DNA of 64,000 nt from Cyathus striatus (taxonomy: Eukaryota > Basidiomycota > Agaricomycetes > Agaricales > Nidulariaceae): the NCBI GenBank assembly GCA_025738555.1, contig JAOVFP010000007.1:496001-560000 (forward strand), given 5' to 3'. A program made the position numbers and the translations under genes. This document shows positions 14,085 through 25,800 of this stretch, one piece after another (position 1 is the stretch's first letter; the number at the start of each line of letters is the position of its first letter). The notes beneath the pieces were generated by a model. It was given only the letters and a program-made list of their open reading frames with translations. It made no database searches and was not told the origin of the DNA.

Positions 14085-14090
14085 TATAAA
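14085..14090 (+). promoter_or_regulatory. TATA box upstream of the split membrane-protein gene
   Basis: TATAAA lies 90 bases before the ATG at 14180 and is followed by a CA-rich leader, a common fungal promoter layout. It is a simple motif match supported only by its position. Confidence 0.45.
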
Positions 14091-14179
14091 ACTACCAGCA
14101 TCACCATCATCATCATGATTCACCACCACCACAACCAACTACCATCACACATCCTAACCACACTCCAACATACTTAACA

Positions 14180-15618
14180 ATGTCAGATGTTAGTCAGACC
14201 ATAGTTGATGGAATCCAAGATATATCAGCACTCTTACCATTGTTGGGAATGGAGCAGTGTGAAGAACACACAGGTTCAGTACTCTACAATGGGTATTGCT
14301 ACATTGGCATCACCCCCATCTCAATTTTTGGAAGCCTGGGTATTGTAAAAGCTGGCTTCAATGTCCTCCTCTCAAGCATTGTTGTTCCATCCTTTCATAT
14401 TCTAGGTGCAAAACTGTTAGCAGATAGTGGCTTTCAACCAAAGGGAAATGTAGTGCCTATGATTGCAATTGATCCAAAGCATTCAGATCATTTTTTGGCA
14501 GAAAGCCAACTTGAAAAATTACTGGAAGAGGAGCATATTGAAAATGTGGAAGATTTATTGGTTACATGGGACAATGGGAGTTTACAATGGAATATCTTGA
14601 TGATTGTTGTCACACTTCTGGGGGCAGCTATTGGGATCATACCTTACCTTTATTTAATCTTGAAAGATGAAGATTCCAACCTCTTTCTCAAAGGATGGCC
14701 ATTTCCAATTGTTCGGCTTGTTGGCAGTGCTCTTTCAGGGACTAGCATTCAGATTATCATTCAAATATGTATGTTAATAATCATCAAGAGTTGACTGGTA
14801 TTTCTTGCAGTGGATTGAAAAATTAAGGAACTGGGTTGTCTTGATTTTAATCTTGAAAAGATGCATTGGCATCCAAGCATCTCATCAGAGGTGTGCATCT
14901 GGGATCTAGAAAGATATCTTAAGAGGTGACTGTACCCCTAAATGGTTCAGCAGTTTTAGCTGACATATTGCACAGTGACTATAATAAAAAAAGAAGTCCA
15001 ACTGTGATTCCAACACAGCATCATAGTAAGGGTCTTACAAAATTATAATATTTTAATTTAATTTATAGTTGCAGATAATACCACAATAAACCACACCAAG
15101 GTGGAGTTTCCTGTGAAGGATTTAACCCCTCTAAAAGATTACATTGAAGCAGAAAAGATAAAGCATTTTCAGACAGGAATGTCAAGAGTATATTTTCTAG
15201 TACCTCAAATTTTCCTTGGAGCTGGAATCATCTTATCTGTTGCAGGATACATAGGCTCATTTAACCTCATTCAACATACCCCTGGATCATTTGTGCCTAT
15301 TTCATGGCTATTGATTGAATTTACATTGTGCATATTGAGAATTATTATATGGGCCATAAATCCAGGCTGGGATGATTCAAAGGGAATACATTTCAATCTA
15401 AAATTAGTACCTCATTGTCCACTACTCACTTGTGATCTATCTTGTGAGGATATTGAAAGAATTGGAATTGCTCCCATTGTCAGATCCAAAAGTTTCCTGG
15501 AGGAAGTTTCTTTTTACTCAGGTCCTGTTCCGTCATTCACATGGGAACACACAGACTTATACTATATTCTTGCTGGAAATAATGCAACTAAGTTGAAAAC
15601 TTTGTACTTGGTAATTTC
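14180..15618 (+). pseudogene. 5' half of a membrane-protein gene split by a transposon
   Basis: The gene starts at ATG 14180. Exon 1 appears to run to 14925, with short introns at 14926-14975 and 15026-15068, and the next exon runs to the transposon at 15619. The product has at least five hydrophobic segments: near residues 45-75, 135-160 and 175-200, then two more in the 15101-15400 part, the last followed by the motif WAINPGWDD. I recognise it only as a fungal multi-pass membrane protein of unknown function. Two in-frame TGA codons (14792-14794 and 14816-14818) interrupt exon 1; reading through them gives plausible protein up to the first intron, so they look like CGA to TGA changes. The frame at 15618 continues exactly into 33205 once the transposon and one GTAATTTC copy are removed. 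The gene is broken by both the insertion and the stops. Confidence 0.7.
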
Positions 15619-15628
15619 CTGTATATCT

Positions 15629-15762
15629 CACTCCTCCACAAGATCAGGTGGACTCCAGGTAGACTCCAGGACTCCAAGTGGACTTCAGGTGGACTCCAGG
15701 TGGACTCCAGGACTCCACCTGGACTCTACCTGGACTCTACCTGGACTCTACCTGAATGCTAC
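15629..15762. repeat. Left subterminal GGACTCCA array of the KDZ element
   Basis: Repeats of GGACTCCA and GGACTCTACCT lie in both orientations just inside the left end; the orientation flips near 15705. The same motif fills the right end (about 32896-33194) in inverse order. Such subterminal arrays are usually transposase-binding sites; that role is inferred. Confidence 0.75.
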
Positions 15763-15827
15763 TTTCATTTACTCCATTTTACAGTAAAATTATATATATA
15801 AATTCTGAAGTTACAAAAATATTACAT

Positions 15828-18157
15828 CTATTCTACATGATCTAATTCAATTCCATCTTCTTCAACATTATCATCATTTGCATTAGTGGTTTGTGTTTGT
15901 TTGAGATTCTGTTTCATTAGCACATGTTGTGTATGAATAAAAAGCATTGCATGTGTTGTCCAATTAAAGTTGTCCACAGTCATTCTATTAAGAATGCTTT
16001 GAAATCCTCCTAACCATGCATTAAGTTGTTCACATGCCTAAGTTTGAATTAAACATATATGTTATTATTAAATATTGAAAAACATACCTGTGTGTTGAAA
16101 GCTCGTTTGTAGTGTGGATTCCCTTCAGCATCTCTTTCAATAAGAACTAAATTAGGTGCTGATCCATTTAGAGGACTTGGATTGCAAAATTTGCGGCATA
16201 AGTAGTCTCCAACTCTATGATTAATATAATGAAATGAATCAACCACAAATCTGGTACTTGTCTTCCATATATTCCAATCACAAGATGTAATCAAATGTCT
16301 CAAAACCATGCAAGCTTTATCAATACAAACATAGCTTGGTCTGACATTAGGTGTTGGATACACAAATTCCAGAAAGTCTATTATTTGACTTTCACCCTCT
16401 GATTTCACAAATTTTGCCCATGCAATAACAATTCCACAGGGAGCACAAATTGTTTCAACACAATAAAAGTGAGGTGCAACAAAGTAATTATCATGAGTGG
16501 GAGTAGTGGTTGCATTAGGTACTTCATCATGAGGTTGAAAATTGCCTCTATTTGTTTCAGACATCCATTCAGGAGCTCCTTGTTCTGTTCATCTAATAAT
16601 CCTCTGAATTCCAAGAACTGACTGCCTTCCAAATCATATAACATGATTATACCATCTCTGTCTATGATTTACACAAGTTTGAGATCTTTCTTCTTTCTGA
16701 TTATAACAGTCTTTCATGCGACATAAATTCTTGTGTTGTGATTCATGTGTTATACAAAAAAATCCAGTATGTGCATTTTTTAAAGGTTCAGAGCAGTTTT
16801 CAAATGCACAGTGAGTTGGACCCATAACAATACCATCAACAACTATCATTTTAACCATAGATTCAGGAGAGTTAGTAGTGTTGGAAGTATCAACACTCAT
16901 TTCATTATCTTCTATATGCTGAAATTCCTGATTTCATGCATTTCTTTCCAAATTTGGTACATGCCTATTTTCATCAATACCAACAACAGCAGCATTATCA
17001 TCAGCTGTAATTATATCAGCTGTAGCTTTATATTTATGAGTACATTCACTGCATGAATGTTGCAATGCATTGCTAATAATTCCTTTTTGCCCTAATTGAT
17101 CAAATGCAGCTTTAGTTACATGTTCAGTTGACAATCTATCAGGAATTCTCAAATCATAATTTGTTGATAATGAAATGTATCATGTAGTTTCTTCTATAAA
17201 TGCTTTCCATACCTGCCGGCGTGAAACTGGTGGTATTTCATTTTCAATACCATTTGAAAAAGTATAGTTCCAAAACTCAGTGTATGCTGCAGTGGATGCA
17301 TGAAAATGATAAATAGAATTAACAACCATAGTTGTAAATACTCTGTCAGCCCATATATTTGCACCAAGCTTTAAATATTTTGCTTTGTTGAAAAATATGG
17401 TATCTTTAGAACTCAATTGAGGATCCCGTGGTTGTACTTCTTCAATGCTATCATTTTCACTATTTTGTTCTTGATCTTTATCTTCTGGATCATACTCATT
17501 TTCAGGAAGTATACTTTTATGATCAGCATAATATATAGCTCTACATTTCAGGCATGTCCCTGCAAGTAACTGAGCATTTTTGTGTAATTGAACCCCTTTC
17601 ATCAATCTAACTGTAACCTGGTCATGTCCACAAGTATTTAGATGCAAAGCTCTTCCAGCACATAATTTCCTGGATGTTGAACAAGTTATGCATGCAGGGC
17701 AAATAAGTAATACAGGCTCAATTTCATTGGTAGAAATTGGCTTCAAAAATTGTGCATGTTCTGTCTTTCGTGTGTAGGGATTTAAGCACAACATTTCAAT
17801 CATCTTATCAAGTTTCTTGGCAAAATTAGTTGTCTTTGTTGATACATCTAGTGAAATTATATCTTCTTCAAATAATTGACCATCATCATTTATATGGCTC
17901 TGAATAGCACCTGCTAAAGCTTTTATCCATCCATTAGTCAACATAGAATATTCACTCTCAACATTTGGATTTTTTGCTCTTGCATGGAGATTGAGGAGGT
18001 CTACATTATTTGTTAATGTAAAAAGTAATGTTAAAACTGTTGCCAAAGTAATTGATGAATCAAAGTTTTTTCCTATAAATTTTGAGAAGACTTTGAATGT
18101 GATATCAGGAAAAGGATCATTTAGTGATGATGCTTTTACTTGAGGAACATTGTTCAA
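15828..18157 (-). pseudogene. CxC5/CxC6-type KDZ-associated transposase, nonsense-mutated
   Basis: One reading frame runs from 18157 to 16088, then an intron (about 16038-16087, GTATGT...TAG), then a last exon 16037-15828 ending in TAG. It contains a CxC5-like cluster (CPACITC...TCGHDQV...CLKC, about 17500-17720) and a CxC6-like cluster (VVDGIVMGPTHC..., about 16660-16850). A catalytic core follows with candidate acidic residues in CIDKAC, VVDSFHYINH and EQLNAWLGGF. Four in-frame stops, all TGA, fall at 17180-17182, 16934-16936, 16634-16636 and 16589-16591, mostly where the family has arginine. It is therefore dead but otherwise well conserved. The 5' end may be incomplete: no upstream exon was identified in 18160-19250. 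The symbol is left empty because assignment to a named subfamily is uncertain. Confidence 0.85.
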
Positions 18158-18159
18158 GA

Positions 18160-19400
18160 ATACAAGTAGCAGCTGATGTACTTAGCGCACGAGTTTAGAA
18201 CACTTTAATTATACTTAGAATAGTTTTACTTATTCCGATAATTTATATTCTAAGTTTCCCATGCACGAAGATTTTGTAAGTTCGAGGGCGCATGGATTTC
18301 AATTCTTTTAAAGTCAAACTAAATTTAGAATATGATCGTTCTATTTTTAAAACACAGTGGGACTTCGACGATTTAATTATGGCTGTCAGGCTTTAATTCA
18401 GATTGAGTATAATTCAACAGTTCAGGTGCAATTCAATTCAGTACGTCAAAACTATATACTATTTCTGGTACTTCTGTCTGATACACCGCCCTGTCTGTGG
18501 GGGGGAAGAATGCCCATGCAGTTCCTGCCGTTTCTTTCCCTCCTCACTTGTCTATATACAATTACTCACGCGCTTATTTCCAGTTCCTTATCTACTGTGC
18601 TTTCCTACCCATATGGTAGCTCCGGTCTAGGCTGACAGTGAGTCAGTGCCCAGCAATGGTCTGTGCATTCGCAGCCTATCCACCGGTGCTTTATTGGCCA
18701 CCTATCTGACGCCATATTACAATGGCGCGTGTGCGCGTGTGGGCTTTCATCAGCGCCTTCCTAATTCGGTCATCGCTGGTAACGGTGCATGATGCAGCTT
18801 CATTGATCTTTCTATTCCTCGATAGCTCATCATCATAACATCGCTGTGTTAGCTCCCTTCTCGCTTTACACACCACACGCATGATATTCACAAGTATATT
18901 GTAATCACACAGGCTATGGTAGCCAGATACTGGTCTAGAGTTCTGGTACATTGTCTAAACATCATTCTGTCTCCAAACATTGTTCTTGGTACTGAGTACT
19001 ATTCTTCTAGTCATAGGGTAATTTGTTACTTTGGGATGGCTGTACGATGTCGCTTTTTATGGAAAGAAAATAGGTATAGTATTTGTTTAAATTGTTTAAG
19101 TTCAGTACTGAGGCGGAGTATAAGTTTTTATATTTTATTTATATCCCTTAATGATTTATGGGAGGCAACTCGGGACCTCAGCCCCTCCCCTTGGTGTCCT
19201 ACTCGACGCGCTCAGTCCGAAATCTCAAGATGAGATATGAAGAAAAAATGAATAAAGTACGTCATTTATATTAACCCGCATATTACAGCCAAATTTGAAG
19301 TAGACCTTGCAGTAGAAAACCACACCTGTAAAAGTATAATATTAGTGAATTTGACTTATAATTAATAGTGTGTAGCCAATAGAAATTTATAAAATATTAG
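18160..19400. other. Non-coding stretch between the two genes of the KDZ element
   Basis: No supported gene. The middle (about 18280-19240) is less AT-rich and richer in CpG than the flanking element sequence, which would fit a separate later insertion, but no target duplication or terminal repeat was found. Confidence 0.35.
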
Positions 19401-19436
19401 AGCTACATCAAGTACATCAACAGAAAATAAATAAAT

Positions 19437-19699
19437 CTACTATTTAAAGTAGGTAGCTGTACAAAAGTTGAAAATATATTGATGAAATATTTCCAATATA
19501 AAACAAATTGAAGGATAAACTACTGTTGAAAGTAGTGTATTGTACAAGGGTTGGCAAAATTGTTGAAAATATCCAACTAACTGAAACATAAAATAAGACA
19601 GGCCTACTGTTGAAAGTAGATAATTTGTACAAAGTTGAAAAATATTGTTGAAATATTCTCAACCAAGAATGAGTAGCATAAATCTGCTGTTGAAAGCAG
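19437..19699. repeat. Four tandem units, each with paired hairpins
   Basis: The palindrome CTACTGTTGAAAGTAG or a variant occurs at 19437-19452, 19520-19535, 19604-19619 and 19684-19699, a spacing of 80-84 bases. Between them sit a TTGTACAA-like motif and a second palindrome of the form ATATTGTTGAAATAT. In the fourth unit paired changes (CTGCTG...GCAG) keep the stem intact. The array lies just downstream of the accessory gene's stop codon. Confidence 0.8.
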
Positions 19700-19806
19700 G
19701 TAATTTTTTATTTATTTAGAAATACTGTTGAAGTATTTCAATCAAAATTGACAGCAAGAACATGTGACAAACAGGATGGGGCCAAAGTTGAAATAAAATA
19801 AACTTC

Positions 19807-22800
19807 TTACAATTTCTTAGACTTTTCCTTTCTGTGTGACTTCTTACTTTTCTCTTTCTCTTTCTCTTTCTCTTTCTCACTTGACTCTCTCTCTTTCTGT
19901 TTTGCCCACTGGTCCATGGCAGCTTTCTTGCCCTCTAGTAATTTTTGTAAATTACCAAAGTTAGGTGATAAATTTTCCCACACAGCCTTTGTATAATTCT
20001 TATCAGGTTCATCCTCTTCAAACCAACTTTCCATTGCTGGATCATAACTCAACAATGGAAAGACCTTAAATGAATATGAATAATATATAGAGGGAGCCAT
20101 GAACACAGAAATTATCAGTTTTTTGTCAATATGACAGCCAGCTACATCTGCTAAAGAAGCCATCTCCACTTCTTTATTAAGGATCTCATTGATCTTACAG
20201 TATTTCAAATATGTCATTCTTATACTGTCCTTCTTCCCACTCATGTTTTGAAGATGTTTAGGAATCTCAAATTGAGATATAAGCAGCTGAGTTATATCAT
20301 TATTACTCATTGATGATTTGGATTTTGACTTGGATGGCTTATCAAATGTAAACATGGAAGATAGCCCTGGAATTTGCTGCTCTACAGCACCATCTGCTAG
20401 AATCTCAACAATGTACTTATTACTCTCATGTCTCCACTCAAGTGCATCAGATTGCTGTGAGGCTTTGGAGAATCTTCCTTTCAGTATCCATTTTCCATCC
20501 TTATGAACTGAAATAGGTGAATTCTTGTCTAATTATAATACTTATTAGGTCATATTATTTGTAGTATTAGTATGAGAACATACCAGACACCAGCTCCAAA
20601 TATTCAGCAACAACTTCAAGAACAGTAGCAAGATCAGAACCTGAAGTCTGATTGTCAATAATGTAATCTGCTTCAGTATGATCATGCTTCAGGAATAAAT
20701 GAATTTCGCCTTGTGTGTTATTGGATGGGATCATAAGTACATCTATATAAATGAATAAGTAAAACTAATGAATTGATAAATAACACAAATATACCTTCTT
20801 CTTGATCTCCAAAGTTAAATAAATTACCTATAGCATGCTGGCGGGAAAACCCTCCAACTGCACATGAAGCTCCTTGAGGATCACTATCTGTGTAGCTCCT
20901 AACTGAGCTATGGGACTTTGTGTTAGATATTCTGGGTTGCACAGCTTCCTTGACAGCTGTCACTTGTCACCTGTCATACTTGACAGATCTGTGATTGACA
21001 GATACTTGATTGACAGATTTGTGATTGACAGATTGACAGCTGTCAGTTACCTTAGTTACAGGACTTTGGTTGGGCTTTGGTAGACTTACTCAGTATATAA
21101 ACACTCTGTAACTTGGTAGTTGTTAACAAGTTTCCTCTCCATCTTGTGTCTGTGTTAGTGTTTGTGTCTGAGTCATTTGCTCCCTTACCACCTTCCTTGC
21201 TCTTTATTACCCTCTATTCTCTTTCCATCCACCCCCTCTATTCTTGTTACTTCTCACACTTTGACTGGCGTGATATCTTACTTATTGAACTACTTTGACT
21301 CTCAGAATCTTCAGAAGAACTTGAGAGCTCTGACCAACTATGTTTAAAATCAGAAGCTTTCTTTGGTGTATGGTCAATATCCATGTATTCTGGCTTGTTT
21401 GTCTCTTCTGGCTCATTTATTTTCTCAGACTCACTCATATCTTCTGAGTCATTTATTTCCTCAGACTGTTACAATTTTCTTTACTTTCTTCTTTTTACGT
21501 TTCATTTCTTTACATTCTGATAGCTTGTTTGGTATCATCTTTGATACCAAACACCAGACTTCTTAACTTACATGATTGTCATCCCTTCCGACTCACCTTG
21601 AGTCATCCTACCTTACTTAGTTTATCTTTCTTCTTCCTACTGCGCTGCAGCAATGTGCAGTTGATGCACAGCATCTTGACTTAATTGGCTATATTTCTAT
21701 TTATTATTAACACGAGCTCGTTTGTATTTAAACAGTAGTAACTCAAGCTGTAGAGCCCAAGCTTCAGCTTAAATCGAACTAGCTTTACTTTTATTCATTC
21801 ACTCTGCTCGTACTTAAGCCTAAACAACTTAAGAGCTTGTGAATAGAGACTTGAACTCGATAACTGAATTACCTGTTCTTTGAACTCGTAAATCACATGA
21901 TATCGGACTTGTACAATAAACGTCCCAACCAGAACTTTATCATAACAAAAGCTGAAGCTTGCCGACTGCTCGCACTACCCAGTGCAGCACCCCGACACAT
22001 CAAACCAAAACGACGACAACCCCCTGGAGATTCAAAGCTCCAGAGAGTTCTGACTCAGAAGGCGAAGAGAAGCCGAAGTCCCTACCGGAAGGACTTGTAC
22101 GGACCTCGCCACAAGAGGGAGGAAGCTTAAACCCATTTGCGTCCATCGCTAGCTCGAGTAAACCCATCGGGAAACGAGTAGCTGATACAACTTCGAAACC
22201 CACACGACCCAGACCACAAATTCCCACACCCAGGCAATTCTTTTCAACAGAACCGACACCGACGCAATGGAACCCTACCCAACAGATCCCAGAAACCTTA
22301 CTAGCCCAAGAACTAGTCGAACATTTGAAAAAAAACCAACCACCCGACAACGACGAATACACTACGGCAGACGAAGGATATCCCCCACTTCCTTTTTCAA
22401 CAGCATCCTCTGATATATCAGGACAAGAATCAGACATCAGCATGTCTACCCAATCTGCCCAAGAAACACCCAAAGTCAACGATAAAGAACTTAGGTTGAA
22501 TCTTCCATCCATTTTCGAAGGAGACAAGAGAAAATCCAAGAAATGGCTCCGAGATGTCGAATCTTACTTCCTCATAAACGACAAAATTTACGACACAGAT
22601 GCAAAGAAAATAATGTATGCTATGTCATACATAGGAGGAGGAATTGCAGGAAATTGGAAGGAAAAGAAACAAAATGAAATGTTCAAAACCGACACACCCA
22701 ACCCAGGAACTTGGGCAGCCTTCAAGGAAGACTTCAAGAAGAACTTTGACCCTGTCGACGAAAAAGACGAGGCATTCCATAAACTCCAGAATCTAACTCA

Positions 22801-25800
22801 GGGAAAGGGAACGGCCGACAAATATATTACAGAATTTGAAATCCTCGTCAGCCATGTAGAAGGACTTGACGACTTCACAAAGATGGATCTTTTCAAGGCA
22901 GGCCTTAACTGACCTCTTCTTCAAAGTATCCATACTCAGAAAGACATCCCTGACACAATCGCAAAGTGGCAAGAAGATGCCAGAAAATTTGATCGAAACT
23001 ATAGACAGATACAACAATATAACAAAACGGGACGACGAGGTTACTTTGCACCCCGACCAAAAACAACAACTCGAGATCCGAACGCCATGGATGTAGATCA
23101 CATGGAGATAAACCGATTAGATGCAAAAACCTGTGGAGAATATTTGCAAACTGGGAAATGTTTCAACTGCGGAGTCAGGGGACACATGGCCCGGCAATGC
23201 CCACTACGAAACAAGGGAGAAACGAACCCCCGGACTAACACCAAGAATAACAACCCGTTCATCAAAAAGATGACAGGAAAGGATCTTGCCAAAGAAATGA
23301 GACTCCAAGTTGCAGAACTTCCAGGAGCTGAACAAGTTGAATACTTTGAAAGCATCAACAAAATGGGTTTTCAATAAGGAGGACTATTAATCCCACTGTA
23401 GGACCTCCTATTCTACTTTCCAATGTAATTATAGCTGATATTGAACGAAATACTATGCGAGTTCCGGTTACATTAGGAAATATGGGATCTGTTCCAGCCT
23501 TAATCGACTCAGGGGCTGGAGGAAACTTTATGAGTCGAGCAACTGCAAAAAAATTTAACCTTACTCCGCAACCTTTGGCAAAACTCACACCGGTATACAA
23601 TGCAGATGGAACTCTTAACAAAAAGGGATATATTTCACACTATGTTGACGACAAAGTAAAAGTTGGAACAGCTACCATTCCAACTCGATTTTATCTCTCT
23701 GGACTTGGGAATGAATCAATAATCATGGGCTACCCCTTCCTAGAACAAACTAACCCTCAAATAAACTGGAAGGAAGGCACACTAAAGATTGACCAAATGA
23801 GATTAGACAGGGAATTTAATCAAAGGTTCGCAGAATCTATTTCTGTTGCTCGAATGAAAATGGCAAAACCTATTTTTGAAAATAAACAAACAAGACTATC
23901 GGCTTCTATCGCAGAAATACCTGATGAATCGGAGAATGAGCAAACGGAAATGCTCCCTCAAGATTATAGGTATTCTCTCGAGGATACAAGAATCCCGATG
24001 AGAAGTTGATTGAAATCCCGGACTTACCGTTACAAGACAACTGGAATCCAATTGAAATATATTGGATGCAAATAAACGATGCCGAAGAAGAGGATCTTAA
24101 GGAAATGACTGCCGAAAGCATTCATTTATGAACCTTTTTAACCGAAATTGAAGACCCCTTCTTCACAGAACACGGACTAGGCATGTCTTATGAAATGAAA
24201 GAACCCTTATTTGAAGAATACGGGATTCCTATCAGAGTAAAACAGACAATCTCGCAACGACTATCTTATGAACCCGAAAAGATCAAGAAAACCTTTGAAC
24301 AAATGGTACCAAAACACCTTCGGGACTATAAAGACATATTCAACAAGGACACCTCCAAAGAGTTCCCACCTTCACGATCATGGGATCATCATATTCGAAT
24401 GAAACCAGACTTCACACCCCGTAAAAGTAGGATATACCCTCTCAGTATAAAAGAAGAACAAGCAATGAATGAATTCATTGATGAAAATCTTCGAAAAGGA
24501 TATATTGAAGAAGTCCAACCAGATTCCACCGACGCTGAAAACATGGCTGGATTCTTCTTTGTAGGGAAAAAGGACATGGAAGACATGCGACCTTGCCAGG
24601 ACTACTGCTATCTAAATAATGGCACTATTAAAGATTGTTACCCTTTACTTCATATCAAACAACTAATAGAAGACCTAAAAGGTGCCGATTTATTTACGAA
24701 AATGGATCTCCGAGGGGCATACAACAAAGTACAGATTGTTCCTGAAGACAGATCGAAGGCTGCCTTCGTCACCAAAAGAGGCATTTTTAGACCCACGGTC
24801 ATGTTTTTTGGACTTTGTAACTCGCCGGCAACTTTTATGCGCATGATCAATCATCTACTTGAAGACTATATCTCTCAGGGACTCGTTCGAGTGTACCTAG
24901 ATGATATACTCATCTTTACAAAAAATGACCTTGAACTTCACTGGAAAATAACACGAGAGATTCTTCAAATACTCTGTGATAACAGACTATTCGCAAAACC
25001 AGAAAAATGTTCCTTCGAAGTAACAGAAGTCAACTACCTTGGAATGATCATCACCCCAAATAACATAGCAATGGACCCCAAAAAACTTGCCGGAATAGCC
25101 GACTGGCCTGCTCCCACTAAAGTCAAGGAAATCCAATCATTTGCAGGATTCTGTAACTTTTACCGCCAATTTATCCCTTGTTACAGCAAAAGAATTGAAC
25201 CTATTCTTAAGCTAACCAGGAATACAGAACAGTGGAACTGGGGCAAGGAACAACAATCAGCCTTTGATGATCTCAAAGAAGCCTTTTTAAAGGAACCAAT
25301 CCTCAGAATACCAAACCCTGAGAAACCTTTCACCATGCTTGTCGACGCATCTGATTACGCCACCGGTGCAGTCCTCAAACAAGAAGATGAAAACGGATTC
25401 TGGAAACCATGTGGATACATATCTCACATGTTTACGGCAACTGAACGAAATTATCAAATATACGACAAGGAACTTTATGCTATTGTCCATGGTTTTAAAG
25501 CATGGAGACACTTACTTGAAGGACACCCGAATAAAACAGTAGTATTTTCAGACCATGAAAACCTGAAATACTACCGAGAACCTCAAAAGGTCACCAGACG
25601 ACAAGCACAATGGTCGCTTTTCCTGTCAGACTTCGATATCAACATGCAACACATTCAAGGGAAAAAGAACCTCGAAGCTGATATGATTTCTCAATGACCA
25701 GACTTAATGCCTGACAAAGAACAAGAAAATAAAGGTCTAATAGTCCTGCCAGACCACTGGTTCATAAACACACTAGACACAGACTATGAAAACTGGTTTG

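Noticed and set aside
14765..14810. An intron from GTATGT to TTGCAG in the first exon of the split gene
   Set aside because: It leads to an immediate stop in the resulting frame, whereas reading through two TGA codons gives continuous protein up to a well-phased intron at 14926.
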